Part shown: positions 7,462 through 17,593 of the stretch, piece by piece | Numbering within the stretch: position 1 is the stretch's first letter | How the letters are laid out: each line of letters starts with the position of its first letter | Source of the DNA: Peptococcaceae bacterium UBA5767 | Lineage (GTDB): Bacteria; Bacillota; TC1; UBA5767 | Assembly (NCBI GenBank): GCA_002418765.1 | Contig: DIET01000012.1 | Span: forward strand, 26,736 to 90,735 | DNA: 64,000 nucleotides | Direction: 5' to 3' | Made by a program: the position numbers and the translations under genes | The notes under the pieces: generated by a model | What the model saw: the letters and a program-made list of their open reading frames with translations, nothing else | Databases searched by the model: none | Told to the model about the DNA's origin: nothing

Positions 7462-9342
7462 ATGGAAGTGAATAAATTAAAAATTTTGGTTGTCAGTGAC
7501 AGTTTATCGAATGCAAAATATTTTGAGAATACAATCACCCGGTCCCTTCTGGAAACGGAAGTTTATATTGCTCAAGATTTGGCGCAGTGTATAAAACTGG
7601 CCAGGATCAAAGAACCTGATGTGATTCTGATCGACATATCAATGTCGGATGAAAAAAGTTTAAAAATAAGTCGTACTATCAAGGAGGATAAAATTCTATA
7701 TTTTACCCCCATGTTGTTTGTAACCGATTTGGAAGCCGATCGCGAATTGCGAAATGAGGCGATAAGGGCTGGAGCGGAAGCTTTTTTAGTGAAACCCGTT
7801 GATGATGCGATACTGATAACACAATTGGTGGCATTGGCCAAAATAAAAGAGAGAAATATTCTACTCAATATGCAACACGATGAACTTGAAGCTTTGGTGG
7901 AACGTCGCACCTGTGAGCTGAGGAATGAAATTATCGAACGAAGAAAATTTGAAATAGATCTCTTGAAAAGCGAAGAGCTCCTTAGAACCTACATTGAAAA
8001 GGCACCAATGGGGATTTTCGTTATTGATGCGAAGGGGAAATACATTGAAGTAAATGAAATGGCATGCCAGCTCATGGGGCGTGCAAGAGAAGAAGTCCTA
8101 ACGTTGTCCCTGGCTGATTATTTGACCCCTCTTTGTCTTGAAAAAGGAATGTTGGGATTTCATGAACTGTCAAGGAAGGGATTCATTGATGCGGAATATC
8201 TGGTTAGGAAAAAAGGTGATCAAGATTACTGGATCAATCTTCGGGCTGCAAAGATCAATGACAACTGCTTTATCGCTTTTTGTGTTGATATTTCGGATCG
8301 TAAAGAGAAAGAAGCCAGGGTTGAGTATCTGAGTTACCATGATTCTTTGACTGGGGCCTATAACAGAGCCTTTTATGAAGAAGAGATCAAGAAACTTGAG
8401 CGAGAAGAAAACCTTCCTTGTTCTGTGATCATTTCTGATGTCAATGGGCTGAAATTAACCAATGATACCTTGGGGCATGCTGCTGGGGATAGAGTTCTGG
8501 TTGAGACCAAGAGGATACTCAGCATGCACTTAAGAAGTGGAGACATATTGGCGCGGGTTGGTGGGGATGAATTTTCTATCTTGCTACCACGGACAAGCAA
8601 TCAAGAATCTCAGGAGATCGTTCATCGAATCTGGATGTCATTTCAGGGTTTCAAAGTCGACCTATCAAGAATCCCTATGAAAATAAGTATTTCCTTGGGA
8701 TTTGCAACCAAAACAAAAATCACAGAGTCATTCTCTTATATTAGTAAGCTGGCAGAGGATTCTATGTATCGGAATAAACTTCTTGAACGTGAAAGCTTTC
8801 ACAGTAATTTACTTGAAACACTAAGGGTAACGTTATTTGAGAGAAGTCATGAAACAGAAGAGCATGCTTCAAGAATGAGTCACCTGTCAAATAAATTGGG
8901 GCTAGCCATGGGACTTGGCAAAGATGATCTTAATGATCTTAAGCTGCTATCCTCACTGCATGATATCGGCAAAATTAGTATTGACAATAGTATTCTTGCT
9001 AAACCCGGCAAACTCACTGATGATGAATGGCTGGAAATAAAAAAACACCCGGGAATCGGATACAGAATTGCGATGACTTCACCAGAACTTAGGTCTATCG
9101 CTGAGTATATCTTATGCCATCATGAGCGCTGGGATGGCGCAGGTTATCCGCAAGGATTAAGTGGAGAAAAAATACCATTGCTTTCGCGTGTGATTTCAAT
9201 TGTAGATGCTTATGATGCCATGACCAATGATCGCACATACAGAAAGGCCCTGACCAAACAAGCAGCCATTTCAGAAATTTATAATCATTCAGGCAGTCAA
9301 TTCGATCCGGAAATAGTAACACTATTTCTAACTCTTGTTTAA
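7462..9342 (+). CDS. Response regulator with PAS, GGDEF and HD-GYP domains
   Basis: 626-residue cytosolic c-di-GMP enzyme. Residues 6-125 form a receiver domain with phospho-acceptor Asp58 (LIDIS) and the KPVDD lysine turn. A coiled linker leads to a PAS domain (about 172-280). The GGDEF domain has an intact GGDEF motif (367-371) with an RxxD inhibitory site (358-361), so diguanylate cyclase activity with product feedback is expected. The HD-GYP phosphodiesterase domain has HD (500-501), HHExWDGxGYP (553-563) and DAYDAMTNDR, all intact. The protein may therefore both make and degrade c-di-GMP, switched by phosphorylation and a PAS ligand. No histidine kinase lies next to it. ATG 7462 follows GGAGGG. 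Confidence 0.92.
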   Translation: MEVNKLKILVVSDSLSNAKYFENTITRSLLETEVYIAQDLAQCIKLARIKEPDVILIDISMSDEKSLKISRTIKEDKILYFTPMLFVTDLEADRELRNEAIRAGAEAFLVKPVDDAILITQLVALAKIKERNILLNMQHDELEALVERRTCELRNEIIERRKFEIDLLKSEELLRTYIEKAPMGIFVIDAKGKYIEVNEMACQLMGRAREEVLTLSLADYLTPLCLEKGMLGFHELSRKGFIDAEYLVRKKGDQDYWINLRAAKINDNCFIAFCVDISDRKEKEARVEYLSYHDSLTGAYNRAFYEEEIKKLEREENLPCSVIISDVNGLKLTNDTLGHAAGDRVLVETKRILSMHLRSGDILARVGGDEFSILLPRTSNQESQEIVHRIWMSFQGFKVDLSRIPMKISISLGFATKTKITESFSYISKLAEDSMYRNKLLERESFHSNLLETLRVTLFERSHETEEHASRMSHLSNKLGLAMGLGKDDLNDLKLLSSLHDIGKISIDNSILAKPGKLTDDEWLEIKKHPGIGYRIAMTSPELRSIAEYILCHHERWDGAGYPQGLSGEKIPLLSRVISIVDAYDAMTNDRTYRKALTKQAAISEIYNHSGSQFDPEIVTLFLTLV

Positions 9343-9832
9343 AGCAACGTTACAACGAATTGGTCGCTTATGGGCTATCAGGGAGGTTGGGCTCTGATAA
9401 TCAGTGTATTTCGTTGCGTCAAGACCATTACCTCCGGAGCAGGGATTGTTGAGAAACAGTAATGAGTTTTTGTCAGTGCTAACTTGGATCGCTTGCCTAT
9501 CAGCTATTCTATGGTGGGATTTCCGTTAGGAATATCATTTCAACCAGTCTGTTGCGTTTTGGGTTTTCAACCGGCTGCGTAGGACTGATTTTCTTTGTAG
9601 CGAAAATGGTTTATACTTATTTGTAGATAGTATGTTGTGAATACAGTACAAATATTTTGGAATGCAAACAATGTTACATCATAAAGCAGGAATGAACTGG
9701 AATTTTGTCGTAGTTATTACAGGAAAACTTGTTCATAAAGATGATCGTATCAGGATTGATTTTGCTGTGGATTTCTCAGGAGATACAGAAAGCATGTATT
9801 TCTCTATTGTTTGAAAAATGAAGGTAGATAAG
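9343..9832. other. Intergenic stretch without recognised gene
   Basis: No convincing ORF or U-tailed terminator seen. A short repeat TATCAG/CTGATA lies just after the upstream gene. A weak promoter may be TTGGAA (9657-9662), a 17-base spacer and CATAAA (9680-9685). Confidence 0.3.
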
Positions 9833-12595
9833 ATGACCAATAATGAAAAGACTGTAGAACAGGAAATGGATTGTGTGACCATGGAAAAATGCAGCATTAC
9901 GACAAAAGATGCACTTGTGGATGCCGATTTTCCAATTATGGGTATCGGCGCCTCTGCGGGAGGATTGGAGGCTCTGGAATTGCTCTTGGGGAGTGTCCCA
10001 GAAAACAGCGGCATTGCGTTCATCATTGTGCAACACTTGGACCCGACAAGAGAAGGTGCCATGGTGGAACTGCTTCAACGTGTCACTTCCATGCCGGTTT
10101 CTCAGGCACAGGAACAAACTGAAGTTCAACCAAATTGCGTCTATATCATTCCTCCCAATAAGGATATGTCTCTTTTTCATGGTGTGTTGCATCTTTTTGA
10201 GCCTGTAGAGCCGCGTGGCCTCCGTTTGCCTATTGATTTCTTATTCTACTCCATGGCTGAAGATCGGGGAGATCGAGCTATAGTAGCCATCTTATCAGGG
10301 ATGGCGTCAGATGGAACATTGGGGCTTAGGGCCGTTAAGGAAAAAGGCGGTATTGTCTTAGTTCAGGAACCAGAAACGGCAAAATTCGACGGCATGCCTC
10401 AAAGTGCGATCAACACGGGTTTGGTCGACGCAGTGGCACCGGCGGAGGAGTTGATTTTTAGAGCGATTGAATATTTGAAGCGCAAGCCCCTGATCGAGGA
10501 GACCGAGCAGAGATTTGGAGACAAAGACAGCAATTATTTTGAAAAAATAGCCATTTTGTTACGTTCGAAAACGGGACATGACTTCTCTCTCTACAAGAAA
10601 AGTACAGTCTATCGTCGTATTGAGAGACGGTTGGAAATCCATCAGATTAACGATTTTCCAACCTATATTCGCTTCCTGCAGAATAACCCCCAGGAGTTAC
10701 AGGTGTTGTTTAAGGAGTTGCTTATTGGTGTGACCAGTTTTTTTCGTGATCCAGAGGCGTGGGAGCAATTAAAAGAACAGGCAATTTTGCAGTTGTTTGC
10801 CATGCGCGATCCTGATCAAGCACTGCGGGCGTGGGTGCCTGCCTGCTCCACAGGGGAGGAAGCTTATTCCTTAGCTATTGTTTTTAAAGAGGCTCTGGAA
10901 TACGCCAATCCAGCCGGTAATTTCACGCTTCAGATTTTTGCAACAGACATTGACCGAGATGCCGTTGAAAGAGCCCGTCAGGGATTTTTTCCAGACAGCA
11001 TTAATGCAGAAGTATCCACGGAACGGTTGCACCGTTTTTTTATTAAGGAAGAGGGCGGTTACCGGATTAGGAAAGAAATTCGTGAAATGGTGCTTTTTGC
11101 CCCACAAAATATTATTATGGATCCACCTTTTACCAGGATCGATATCATTAGCTGTCGCAATTTGTTGATTTATCTGACAGAAGAGTTACAAAAAAAGATT
11201 CTGGCTCTTTTTCACTATAGCTTGAATCACGACGGATTCTTGTTTCTGGGCAGTGCGGAGTCCATTGGTACACTAACCGATTTTTTCAAGTTATTAAAGG
11301 GAAGATTCAGGCTATATAAGCGACTGGAATCCACACATCAAAAAGAGAGGCTCCATTTTTCTTCGCCAGGGTTTCGTTTTCCTATTGGTGAATCTGGTGC
11401 TGACAAAGCAATACATAAGGATGGGAAGCATGACTTGAATCTGGAAACATTGGCCAATCAGTTGATATTGAGGCGGTACTCTCCTGCTGCGGTGATGGTC
11501 AACGAGATGGGAGATATTCTCTATACCAGTGGCAGGATTGGCAGATATCTTGAGCCGGCAGCAGGAAAAGCGAACTGGAATATTTTTGCGATGGCACATG
11601 AAAGTCTGAGCTACAAGCTTGGAAGATCTTTCCAGAAAGCAGTTACCAATAAAAGTACAGTCACATTGAAAAATGTGAAAATAGGAACCGCGGAGGAGAA
11701 GCAGTTGGTGGATATTACCATTGATCCACTCAAAGAACCTGAGTCGTTACGGAACCTGGTTGTAATTGTTTTCGCAGAGGTAAGAGCCTTTTTAAATAAT
11801 AATAAAGTGGGACGAATTAGTCGCTCTTCTGCTCAAGGAGAACGTGTAGCCGAATTGGAGTTAGAACTGCAGCAATCATTGCAGGAGTTGCAGAGTGTAC
11901 GTCATGAAATGCAATCCTCTCAGGAAGAGCTTTTGGCAGCCTATGAGGAGCTGCAATCGACCAATGAAGAATTGCAATCAACCAACGAGGAAATGACCAC
12001 CTCCAAGGAAGAACTGCAATCACTGAATGAAGAATTGCAAACAGTCAATTATGAATTGCAGAAAAAAGTCAATGAACTATCTGAAGCCAATAATGACATA
12101 AAGAATCTGCTTGAAAGCACTGATATTGCTACCTTGTTTTTGGATAATGACCTCTGTGTCCGGCGGTTTACCGCTCGGGCGGTAAAAATTTTCAAACTGA
12201 TACCGGGTGATGTGGGGAGACCAATCACTGATATTGTATCTATCCTGGTCTATCCTGAGCTGGCTTCAGACGTTGAAGATGTATTGAGGACATTGGTATT
12301 CGTTGAAAAAGAGGTTACGACCAGCGACGGCCGTTGGAGTATGGTACGGATCATGCCTTATCGCACGATTGAGAACAAAATTGACGGCTTGGTTCTTACT
12401 TTCACAGATATCACTGCATCCAAAGTACTGGAGGCGGCTTTGCGGCAAACGCAAGCTGGGTTGAAAAAACGTATAACCAACAAAGAAATGGAGTTAAACA
12501 AAACCAAAAAGAAATTGCATTCAGAAATTCACTTAAAAGAGGAGGAAGAAGATTCTTATGCAACCAAGAAAGATGATGTGTCGTCAGAGGAATGA
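9833..12595 (+). CDS. CheB-CheR fusion with coiled coil and PAS domain
   Basis: About 920 residues. The N-terminal CheB methylesterase domain has the catalytic set Ser41 (GASAGG), His (VQHLDP) and Asp (GMASDGTLG). The CheR methyltransferase domain follows, with STVYRRIERRL, TSFFRDP, the SAM loop PACSTGEEAYSLA (about 336-348) and NIIMDPPF. Next comes a long coiled coil with repeated EELQSTNEELQS heptads (about 675-755) and a PAS domain (about 765-870). There is no N-terminal receiver in front of CheB. No chemoreceptor, CheA or CheW is nearby, so it probably acts in a regulatory pathway rather than classical chemotaxis. ATG 9833 is preferred over 9818 because AAGGTAG precedes it. It is translationally coupled to the next gene. 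Confidence 0.9.
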   Translation: MTNNEKTVEQEMDCVTMEKCSITTKDALVDADFPIMGIGASAGGLEALELLLGSVPENSGIAFIIVQHLDPTREGAMVELLQRVTSMPVSQAQEQTEVQPNCVYIIPPNKDMSLFHGVLHLFEPVEPRGLRLPIDFLFYSMAEDRGDRAIVAILSGMASDGTLGLRAVKEKGGIVLVQEPETAKFDGMPQSAINTGLVDAVAPAEELIFRAIEYLKRKPLIEETEQRFGDKDSNYFEKIAILLRSKTGHDFSLYKKSTVYRRIERRLEIHQINDFPTYIRFLQNNPQELQVLFKELLIGVTSFFRDPEAWEQLKEQAILQLFAMRDPDQALRAWVPACSTGEEAYSLAIVFKEALEYANPAGNFTLQIFATDIDRDAVERARQGFFPDSINAEVSTERLHRFFIKEEGGYRIRKEIREMVLFAPQNIIMDPPFTRIDIISCRNLLIYLTEELQKKILALFHYSLNHDGFLFLGSAESIGTLTDFFKLLKGRFRLYKRLESTHQKERLHFSSPGFRFPIGESGADKAIHKDGKHDLNLETLANQLILRRYSPAAVMVNEMGDILYTSGRIGRYLEPAAGKANWNIFAMAHESLSYKLGRSFQKAVTNKSTVTLKNVKIGTAEEKQLVDITIDPLKEPESLRNLVVIVFAEVRAFLNNNKVGRISRSSAQGERVAELELELQQSLQELQSVRHEMQSSQEELLAAYEELQSTNEELQSTNEEMTTSKEELQSLNEELQTVNYELQKKVNELSEANNDIKNLLESTDIATLFLDNDLCVRRFTARAVKIFKLIPGDVGRPITDIVSILVYPELASDVEDVLRTLVFVEKEVTTSDGRWSMVRIMPYRTIENKIDGLVLTFTDITASKVLEAALRQTQAGLKKRITNKEMELNKTKKKLHSEIHLKEEEEDSYATKKDDVSSEE

Positions 12596-13755
12596 TCATG
12601 AGTGAGGGAAAGAACAAGTCGGCAGAAGAATTGCGCCATAGGGCGGAGAAGCGGTTGCATGACAAGAAGCAAAAGCTATCTGTTCCCAAGACAATGGTAG
12701 GATTGCAGCGAATTGTTCAAGAACTGGAGGTGCATCAGATTGAACTGGAAATGCAAAACGAAGAATTGCAGCAGACACGTTCAAAGCTGGAATCATTTCT
12801 TGTTCAATACACCGATTTGTATGATTTTGCTCCCGTAGGCTATTTTACGCTGGACAGGGGGGGCATGATTTTACAGGCCAATTTGACGGGCGCTCGCATG
12901 CTCGGTTTGGATCGCTCTTGCCTTATAAAACAGCATTTTCTACAGTTTATCGCGGTAGATTTTCAGTGTGCATTTGCTGCCATTATTGAACAAATATTTG
13001 ATAATGATTCTCAGGAAACGTCGGTCATTGGATTGCAAAAAGAGGGAAGCGGCACGATCTTCGTGCAACTTGAGGCCCAAATAAGCAACGAAGGTCAGGA
13101 ATGTCGCATCGCGCTGATTGACATCACAGCACAAAAAAAAGCAGAAGAATTGTTTCTGGAAAATGAACGAAAATTTCGTATCTTATTTGAAAATATGGTA
13201 CAAGGTGTTGTGCTTTGCGAACAAGATGGAGGAGTCGTAGCAGCAAACCCAGCAGCTGAGCATATTCTTGGTCATTCATTAGATCAAATGCAGGCAAGTT
13301 CAACGATAGATTTTTTTCCGAAGGCTATTCATGAGGATGGCACAATATTTGCTGTAGAAACGCAACCCCATATGGTAGTTTTCCGGATGAATAAACCCAT
13401 TTACAATGTGGTCATGGGGATTTTGTTGCCGCAAAATACTCGTTATATTTGGCTCAGAATCACTGCTTTACCACTTCCTAAATCTGGTGGAGGGAGGCCG
13501 ACCCAGGTTTTAATAACTTTTGAGGATATCACATTTCAAAAACGGTTATTGGTATACAATACGCTTACGATGAGAGAAAAGGAAGTATTCAAACTGTTGG
13601 CCAGAGGCTATGGACGCCAGGTCATAGCGGATTACTTGGACATAAGGCCAAAAACTGTGGATAAGCATCGGGAGAACCTGATGGAAAAGTTAAGTTTGCA
13701 TAAGATTGAGGAACTTTTGGTCTTTTCCAAGCTGATTGGGATAGGAAAGGCATGA
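12592..13755 (+). CDS. PAS-PAS-LuxR transcriptional regulator
   Basis: 387 residues, starting in ATGA overlap with the CheB/CheR stop codon. An N-terminal coiled segment (LEMQNEELQQTRSKLE) precedes two PAS domains (about 65-185 and 190-315; the first has DFAPVGYFTLD). The last 62 residues are a LuxR/FixJ-type helix-turn-helix (LTMREKEVFKLLARG, then KTVDKHRENLMEKL), so it binds DNA. Overlap with the CheB-CheR-PAS gene suggests the two proteins work together, with the fusion protein as sensor and this as transcriptional output. No receiver domain is present, so control is probably by PAS ligand or protein contact. Target genes are unknown. Confidence 0.88.
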   Translation: MIMSEGKNKSAEELRHRAEKRLHDKKQKLSVPKTMVGLQRIVQELEVHQIELEMQNEELQQTRSKLESFLVQYTDLYDFAPVGYFTLDRGGMILQANLTGARMLGLDRSCLIKQHFLQFIAVDFQCAFAAIIEQIFDNDSQETSVIGLQKEGSGTIFVQLEAQISNEGQECRIALIDITAQKKAEELFLENERKFRILFENMVQGVVLCEQDGGVVAANPAAEHILGHSLDQMQASSTIDFFPKAIHEDGTIFAVETQPHMVVFRMNKPIYNVVMGILLPQNTRYIWLRITALPLPKSGGGRPTQVLITFEDITFQKRLLVYNTLTMREKEVFKLLARGYGRQVIADYLDIRPKTVDKHRENLMEKLSLHKIEELLVFSKLIGIGKA

Positions 13756-13940
13756 ATGATTGATGCGTTTATACCCTTTGCTTACGTAGAAGGGAATTAT
13801 AAATGCTTTTTTAGAATAATGGTACCTTGCATCCACTTATTAACGCGAATATGGTCGTGATATTTTGTCAGGGGAGAGAACCCAGCAAGGGAAATCGATA
13901 CGGGATGATATCTTTATTTTTTTTGTGAGGAGCGATACAT

Positions 13941-15035
13941 ATGATAAAAATCGGTTTGGTAGTGAATCCGTTTGCGGGCATGGGCGGAAGCGTGGGGCTG
14001 AAGGGTACAGATGGAGATCTGTATTCCAAAGCCGTTGCTTTGGGCTCGGAGCCGGTGGCACCAGGTAGAATACGTAAAGTTCTTTCTTTGGTGACCAGAA
14101 AAGATCTCTCTTTCATCTGTGCACCAGGTGTGATGGGTGAGGAATATTTGAAGGATTTTGACTTTTCATACAAGGTGGTGGGAACCATCGGGGATAGAAC
14201 TACATCAGCAGATACCAAAAGGATTGTTGGTGAAATGGTGGAGGAAGGGATCGAGATCCTTGTCTTTGTCGGTGGGGATGGTACGGCGCGCGATGTTCTT
14301 GATGTTGTTGGTATGAACATACCGGTTATTGCCATCCCATCAGGTGTCAAGATGTTTAGTTCTGTTTTCACTTTTTCAGCGCATGCGGCTGCTGAAATGA
14401 TCAATACGTTTGGTAGCGCGTTTACAGAAAAGGAAATACTCGATATAGACGAAGAAGCGTTCATAGAAAACCGTCTTGTAGCAAAATTGTATGGTTACGT
14501 CAATGTTCCTGATATTCAGCATCTTCTTCAGGGGACGAAAGCAGCTTCTGATGTGAGGAGTGTAGCCAAAGACAAAAAACGTGAGGTAGCCAAATATATT
14601 GTTGAAGACATGGACCAAGATACGGTGTATATCTTAGGCCCTGGAACTACCCTAAAAGCGATTGCGGATGTACTTTCCTTGGAGAAGACGCTCCTAGGGG
14701 TCGATGTTGTCCTTCATGGCAAAATGGTTGGTAAAGATATCAATGAGGCAGATATTCTGGATTTGATCCGTAGATACAAAAAATTAAAAATTGTGGTTAC
14801 ACCTATCGGCGGGAATGGTTTCATTTTTGGTAGAGGTAGTCGGCAAATCTCTTCTCAGGTTCTTGGCTTGGTTGGAAAAAATAACGTGATTGTGGTCGGT
14901 ACGTTGGATAAGGTTGGTCCCTTAACCTGTTTGCGGGTCGATACGGGCGACTATGAAATTGATAAGGCTTTTGGTGGGAAAATGGACGTCGTGATTGGCC
15001 ACCATGAGAAAATCATTATGGAGGTGAAGTTTTGA
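13941..15035 (+). CDS. ATP-NAD kinase-like protein (COG3199 type)
   Basis: 364 residues with the NAD/diacylglycerol-kinase fold. Visible marks are IGLVVNPFAGMGGSVGLKG at the N-terminus, the nucleotide-binding FVGGDGTARDV motif near residue 115 and IPSGVKMFSSVF. It belongs to the COG3199 branch, predicted ATP-NAD kinases that include AcoX. The physiological substrate of this branch is not settled, so it need not be the housekeeping NAD kinase. Start ATG 13941 follows GTGAGGAGCG. Its stop codon overlaps the TTG start of the aminotransferase gene, implying coupled translation and a shared pathway. Confidence 0.8.
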   Translation: MIKIGLVVNPFAGMGGSVGLKGTDGDLYSKAVALGSEPVAPGRIRKVLSLVTRKDLSFICAPGVMGEEYLKDFDFSYKVVGTIGDRTTSADTKRIVGEMVEEGIEILVFVGGDGTARDVLDVVGMNIPVIAIPSGVKMFSSVFTFSAHAAAEMINTFGSAFTEKEILDIDEEAFIENRLVAKLYGYVNVPDIQHLLQGTKAASDVRSVAKDKKREVAKYIVEDMDQDTVYILGPGTTLKAIADVLSLEKTLLGVDVVLHGKMVGKDINEADILDLIRRYKKLKIVVTPIGGNGFIFGRGSRQISSQVLGLVGKNNVIVVGTLDKVGPLTCLRVDTGDYEIDKAFGGKMDVVIGHHEKIIMEVKF

Positions 15036-16009
15036 TTGACTTAAGTTCGAATGAGAGTCCATATTTACCATCTCCAAAGGTAGGCAAAGAAGTGGGTATG
15101 CAGCTTGAACACTTGAATCGCTACGTGAGGTCTGAGGAGATTCGTACACTTAAAAAATCTATGGCGGATTACTGTGGGGTGTCCGAGGAACGAATCCTCA
15201 TTGGACCTGGAACAGACTATCTCTTCGCTCAGGCAATCTATAGATTGGGTAGGAATAGAAATGTTGTAACTTTCAATCCTACAAATCTGCATTGTATGGA
15301 AAATGCCCGCTATGTCGCTGCTCAGGTTGTACGGCTACAACTGGTTCCCCCCGCGTTTGAAATTGATTGGGCCGGCCTAGGGTCTTGGCCTGGTCTCATC
15401 TTGTTTGATTATCCCAACAATCCCACGGGACAATGCCTTATAAACCGGGGACAACTGATATCACTGCTGGAAGGTGGTAATCATCTGGTTCTGGTGGATG
15501 AGGCCGGTTATGAATACTGTGGTAAAACCTTTGTGGATCTAGTACCTAAGTATCCTCATTTGGCGGTAACACGAACGCTGAATAAAGCGTTTGGTTTGGC
15601 AGGGTTGAGGGTGAGTTGGATGATTGCGGGTGATTCTTTTTTGGAGGAACTGGATACAAAAGAAGTACTGATTAGCCGGGTGGCCTACGCAGCAGCCTTG
15701 ACGGCTTTAGAAGACATTGCCTATGCCAAAGATTGTGCCGCCAGAACTATTTCTGAGCGGGAACGATTGGGACGTGGGCTTATGGCCTTGGGTCTGGAGG
15801 TTTTTTCAAGCGAAGCCAATTATTTGCTAGTACGAGCAAAGACTGCTGATCTGGCATTGCAGTTGAAAACGGCCGGATTTTTGGTGGAGGATTTGTCACT
15901 TGTCTGGCTTTCTGGCTTTTGCCGCATCTCCGTGGGAAACCGTGAGGAAAATGAGGCATTGTTGGGGGCCTTGTCGTCCTTATCTTGCTTTGATGAACAG
16001 GATTCCTGA
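15032..16009 (+). CDS. HisC/CobD-like PLP aminotransferase
   Basis: 325-residue fold-type I PLP enzyme. LSSNESPYLPSPKV at the N-terminus matches the N-E-x-P-Y opening of histidinol-phosphate aminotransferases. FDYPNNPTGQ is the PLP-ring region, LVDEAGYEY holds the cofactor aspartate and tyrosine, and TRTLNKAFGLAGLRVSW has the Schiff-base lysine and phosphate-binding arginine. It is slightly short for HisC (about 350) and similar in size to threonine-phosphate decarboxylases. No his or cob genes are near. TTG 15032 is taken as start because GGAGGTGAAG precedes it and the residues right after it match the family opening. The overlap with the COG3199 kinase gene suggests a phosphorylated or nucleotide-linked amino compound as substrate, which is inference. 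Confidence 0.75.
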   Translation: MIDLSSNESPYLPSPKVGKEVGMQLEHLNRYVRSEEIRTLKKSMADYCGVSEERILIGPGTDYLFAQAIYRLGRNRNVVTFNPTNLHCMENARYVAAQVVRLQLVPPAFEIDWAGLGSWPGLILFDYPNNPTGQCLINRGQLISLLEGGNHLVLVDEAGYEYCGKTFVDLVPKYPHLAVTRTLNKAFGLAGLRVSWMIAGDSFLEELDTKEVLISRVAYAAALTALEDIAYAKDCAARTISERERLGRGLMALGLEVFSSEANYLLVRAKTADLALQLKTAGFLVEDLSLVWLSGFCRISVGNREENEALLGALSSLSCFDEQDS

Positions 16010-16205
16010 GGGTGATGCAAGGGCATATTAAGGCAATATTCATTTTTTGTCTTATGGCATTCATGTAATTTCCAGAATGATTGCGCTTTGATTTCTCGAT
16101 GAAATGTATCCATATCATTGATCTTTTGCCCACAAATCAATGATTGGATTGATTCGAACTTTTCACATTCGGTCTTGTTTATAAACGATTTTTTGGCGTT
16201 AAGAA

Positions 16206-16850
16206 ATGAGGTACAAGGTGCTGCAAAAAAACAATCCTTTTGATGAAATTGTTGACGATTATGAAGCGTGGTTTAGGAAAAATGATAAGTTACTGGCTTC
16301 GGAAGTTGAGGCCATCAGACCACTTATCCCACTTTCTGGCAAGGGGATCGAAATTGGTGTGGGCACGGGTATTTTTGCTTCTGCATTAGAAATCAAAGAC
16401 GGCGTGGAGCCTTCTGAAAGCATGGCCAGCGAAGCTATAAAAAGAGGTATTCATGTCATCATCGGACAGGCGGAGAAGCTACCTGTGGCCGACAGTTCTT
16501 ACCAATTTGCCTTGATGGTAACGGCGGATTGCTTCATGGATGATGTAGCCAAGGCTTTTGCTGAGATTAAGAGGATTCTTGCAGACCAGGGAATATTTAT
16601 CATTGCTTTCCTTGATAAAGCTACACCTCTTGGTAACTGGTACGAAAAAACCAAACATTTGCACAGAAGCTATCAAGATGCAAATTTTCATTCTGCAGCT
16701 GAAATAGCCAATTATTTAGAGGACACTGGTTTCGAAATATTGGAAAAGAAACAGACTATTTATTCATTGGATAATGAATATCAAGAAAGTAAAGATGATG
16801 TTGGAGAGGGTGTGTTTGCTGTTATGAAAGCGAGAAAGATGTTTGACTGA
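16206..16850 (+). CDS. SAM-dependent methyltransferase, class I
   Basis: 214-residue soluble protein of the Methyltransf_11 type. The SAM-binding motif I is IEIGVGTGIFASAL (about residues 48-61), with an acidic end of strand 2 (GVEPSESM), motif II around AEKLPVADSSYQFALMV and post-motif FAEIKRILADQGIFIIAF. The substrate cannot be read from the sequence; close relatives methylate small molecules or quinone-like compounds. The start at ATG 16206 has only a weak TTAAG upstream, so expression may be low. It stands alone, followed by a long AT-rich non-coding region. Confidence 0.8.
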   Translation: MRYKVLQKNNPFDEIVDDYEAWFRKNDKLLASEVEAIRPLIPLSGKGIEIGVGTGIFASALEIKDGVEPSESMASEAIKRGIHVIIGQAEKLPVADSSYQFALMVTADCFMDDVAKAFAEIKRILADQGIFIIAFLDKATPLGNWYEKTKHLHRSYQDANFHSAAEIANYLEDTGFEILEKKQTIYSLDNEYQESKDDVGEGVFAVMKARKMFD

Positions 16851-17198
16851 TGAGATTGCAATATGCGCTGAAAGCTTTTAATAGAGTCTTTTTCCAAATT
16901 ATATTATTTCGTTGAAGTTCGTCCATATTCCTATTACAGCAATAAAAAATGACATCAAGATAATACGGACTTATGGAAATAAAGAATCCTATTGCAGTGT
17001 TTCAGATTGTTTGATTGGCATTTTGATAAGTGTTTGGATCTATTTAAGAATCTTATTATCTTACCAAGCTGTCTTTTATTGTAACATGGCCTAAAAGCGA
17101 TCAAAAATATGAGAAAATCCTTGAGTCTTCTAAAGATGACATAAGTGAGGAAGAATAAGTATTCAGTTCAAAAAATTCATATAGAGTTCAACAGAATT

Positions 17199-17236
17199 GT
17201 GGCCCTTCATGTTTACATGAATAGGGCTACTTCTTT
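17199..17236 (+). terminator. Terminator-like hairpin
   Basis: TTCATGT and ACATGAA pair across a 2-base loop, extended by GGCCC with GGGCT across a 2-base bulge. The T-rich TTCTTTTAGTTT follows. It probably ends the remnant upstream. Confidence 0.45.
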
Positions 17237-17347
17237 TAGTTTGGGAAATTTCTGGATGAACACTTATAAGTTTAATTTGTAATGAAGCAAAAAAATGAAT
17301 ATAAAAAGAGGATATTGATGGTAGATATAGAAATAACAAACAATAAC

Positions 17348-17422
17348 ATGTTACATGCAAATGTATGTTACATACAAATACATGTAACATTTAAAAAATC
17401 AAGTACATAGTTCATGTACTTG
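17348..17422. repeat. Nested inverted repeats
   Basis: ATGTTACATG (17348-17357) is the exact reverse complement of CATGTAACAT (17381-17390), with GTATGTTACATAC between them. Directly after, CAAGTACAT (17400-17408) and ATGTACTTG (17414-17422) form a perfect 9-bp hairpin with a 5-base loop. Could be regulator binding sites or leader structure; no function known. Confidence 0.5.
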
Positions 17423-17593
17423 TTGATAGAATTCTTCTGGATGGCATACCGCCAATGGTGGAATTTGAAATATTTGTGAACTGTAATAACCGAGAAGACG
17501 TATGTCTTTCGTGAAAAGGTTTGATTCGATCTGGTTAAGGTAGAATTTAAATTTGGGACTCAATGACTTGCTTTAATACTATTGAAACATAGG

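Noticed and set aside
16912..17094. 60-codon hydrophobic frame as a real gene
   Set aside because: No ribosome binding site, and a hydrophilic tail in another frame overlaps it; more likely a remnant or chance.
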